Notes under the pieces: generated by a model
Told to the model about the DNA's origin: nothing
Databases searched by the model: none
What the model saw: the letters and a program-made list of their open reading frames with translations, nothing else
In this document: positions 5,831 to 6,344 of the stretch, piece by piece
Layout: each line of letters begins with the position of its first letter
Numbering within the stretch: position 1 is the stretch's first letter
NCBI GenBank assembly: GCA_028292075.1
Contig: JAQGNA010000738.1
Coordinates: 1-6,344, forward strand
Reading direction: 5' to 3'
Origin: Rhodoferax sp.
GTDB lineage: Bacteria > Pseudomonadota > Gammaproteobacteria > Burkholderiales > Burkholderiaceae
Length of the DNA stretch: 6,344 bases
Position numbers and translations under genes: made by a program

Positions 5831-6344
5831 ATGAAGATTCTGTTTTCCCCCTTCTCCCCTTACGTGCGCAAGTGCCTGGTGGCCGCGCACGAACTCGGGC
5901 TCGTCGACCGCATCACCCTGCTGCCGTCGAACGCCCACCCGGTGCAGCGCGATCCGCAGATCATCCCGGACAACCCGCTGGGCAAGGTGCCCACCTTCTT
6001 CACCGACGACGGGCGCGTGCTGTATGACAGCCGCGTGATCTGCGAGTACCTGGACCACCTCGGCGAAGGCCGCCTGTTCCCGCGCGAACCGGACGCACGC
6101 TGGGAAACGCTGACCCTGCAGTCGCTCGGCGACGGCATGCTCGACGCCTGCCTGCTCGCCCGCTACGAGGATGTCGCCCGGCCCGAAGCCATGCGCTGGC
6201 CCGACTGGCGTGCGGCGCAGCTTGACAAGGTGGAAACCGCGCTGGCGCATCTGGACGGCAAGCCTTCGCTGCTAAAGGACCGCGTCGACATCGGCACACT
6301 GACCGTGGCGTGCGCCTGCTGGTATCTCGACCTGCGCTTTCCCT
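5831..6344 (+). CDS. Glutathione S-transferase family protein, YibF-like (3' truncated by window edge)
   Basis: The first 171 codons are present and the gene runs off the right edge. Family members are about 200 residues, so only the last helices are missing. The N-terminal thioredoxin-fold domain has SPFSPYVRK at residues 6-14, with Ser9 as the likely glutathione-activating position. NPLGKVPTF follows at 48-56 with the cis-proline Pro54, then YDSRVICEYLD (65-75), where Asp66-Ser67 bind the gamma-glutamyl part of glutathione. The helical domain has LGDGMLDACLLARYE (99-113) and DIGTLTVACACWYLDLRF (153-170). From memory these match E. coli YibF (SPFVRK, NPLGKVP, DSPIIAEYI, LADGIMDAGL), so I place it in that subgroup. 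Start 5831 is supported by GGAG at 5820-5823, seven bases upstream. It follows the flavoprotein by 27 bases, apparently in the same operon. Its role could be conjugation, isomerisation or protection from reactive enones. None of these is shown by the sequence. Confidence 0.93.
   Translation, partial: MKILFSPFSPYVRKCLVAAHELGLVDRITLLPSNAHPVQRDPQIIPDNPLGKVPTFFTDDGRVLYDSRVICEYLDHLGEGRLFPREPDARWETLTLQSLGDGMLDACLLARYEDVARPEAMRWPDWRAAQLDKVETALAHLDGKPSLLKDRVDIGTLTVACACWYLDLRFP

Noticed and set aside
5216..6250. A 344-codon open frame on the minus strand
   Set aside because: It lies antisense to the flavoprotein and GST genes, both of which have clear family motifs. The predicted protein is a compositionally biased Arg/His/Gly/Ala-rich sequence without any motif, as expected for a shadow frame in GC-rich DNA.

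Overview
The window is dense, GC-rich, single-strand coding DNA. Eight genes all read on the + strand, with gaps of at most about 30 bases or short overlaps. I see no RNA gene, mobile element, CRISPR array or terminator. The strong G/C third-position bias, the tight packing and the gene content (a Liv-type uptake system next to oxidoreductases) fit a high-GC proteobacterium. My best guess is a betaproteobacterium of the Burkholderiales/Comamonadaceae type, but that is an inference from style and no marker gene here proves it.

Bases 1-2526 hold the membrane and ATPase parts of a branched-chain-amino-acid-type (HAAT) ABC importer. They are the last 33 residues of a LivH-like permease, a complete LivM-like permease, the ATPase LivG and the ATPase LivF. 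Successive genes overlap by 4, 4 and 8 bases, which implies translational coupling. No substrate-binding protein (LivK) is in view.

Bases 2558-5803 hold three oxidoreductase genes. Two are consecutive classical short-chain dehydrogenases/reductases (SDRs) with complete active sites and an acidic residue that predicts NAD(H). The third is a 569-residue FAD flavoprotein of the 3-ketosteroid dehydrogenase / fumarate-reductase-flavoprotein superfamily, and it keeps the Tyr and Gly positions expected of ketosteroid-type desaturases. From 5831 to the right edge is a 3'-truncated glutathione S-transferase resembling E. coli YibF.

Together this looks like part of one catabolic operon. An importer brings in a carboxylated or otherwise polar carbon source, SDRs oxidise a ring or chain alcohol to a ketone, the flavoprotein introduces a C=C next to that ketone, and a GST follows. 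The substrate cannot be read from the sequence. Alicyclic acids (hydroxy- or oxo-cyclohexanecarboxylate type), steroid or terpenoid fragments and aromatic-derived acids are all possible. The cluster appears to continue beyond both edges.
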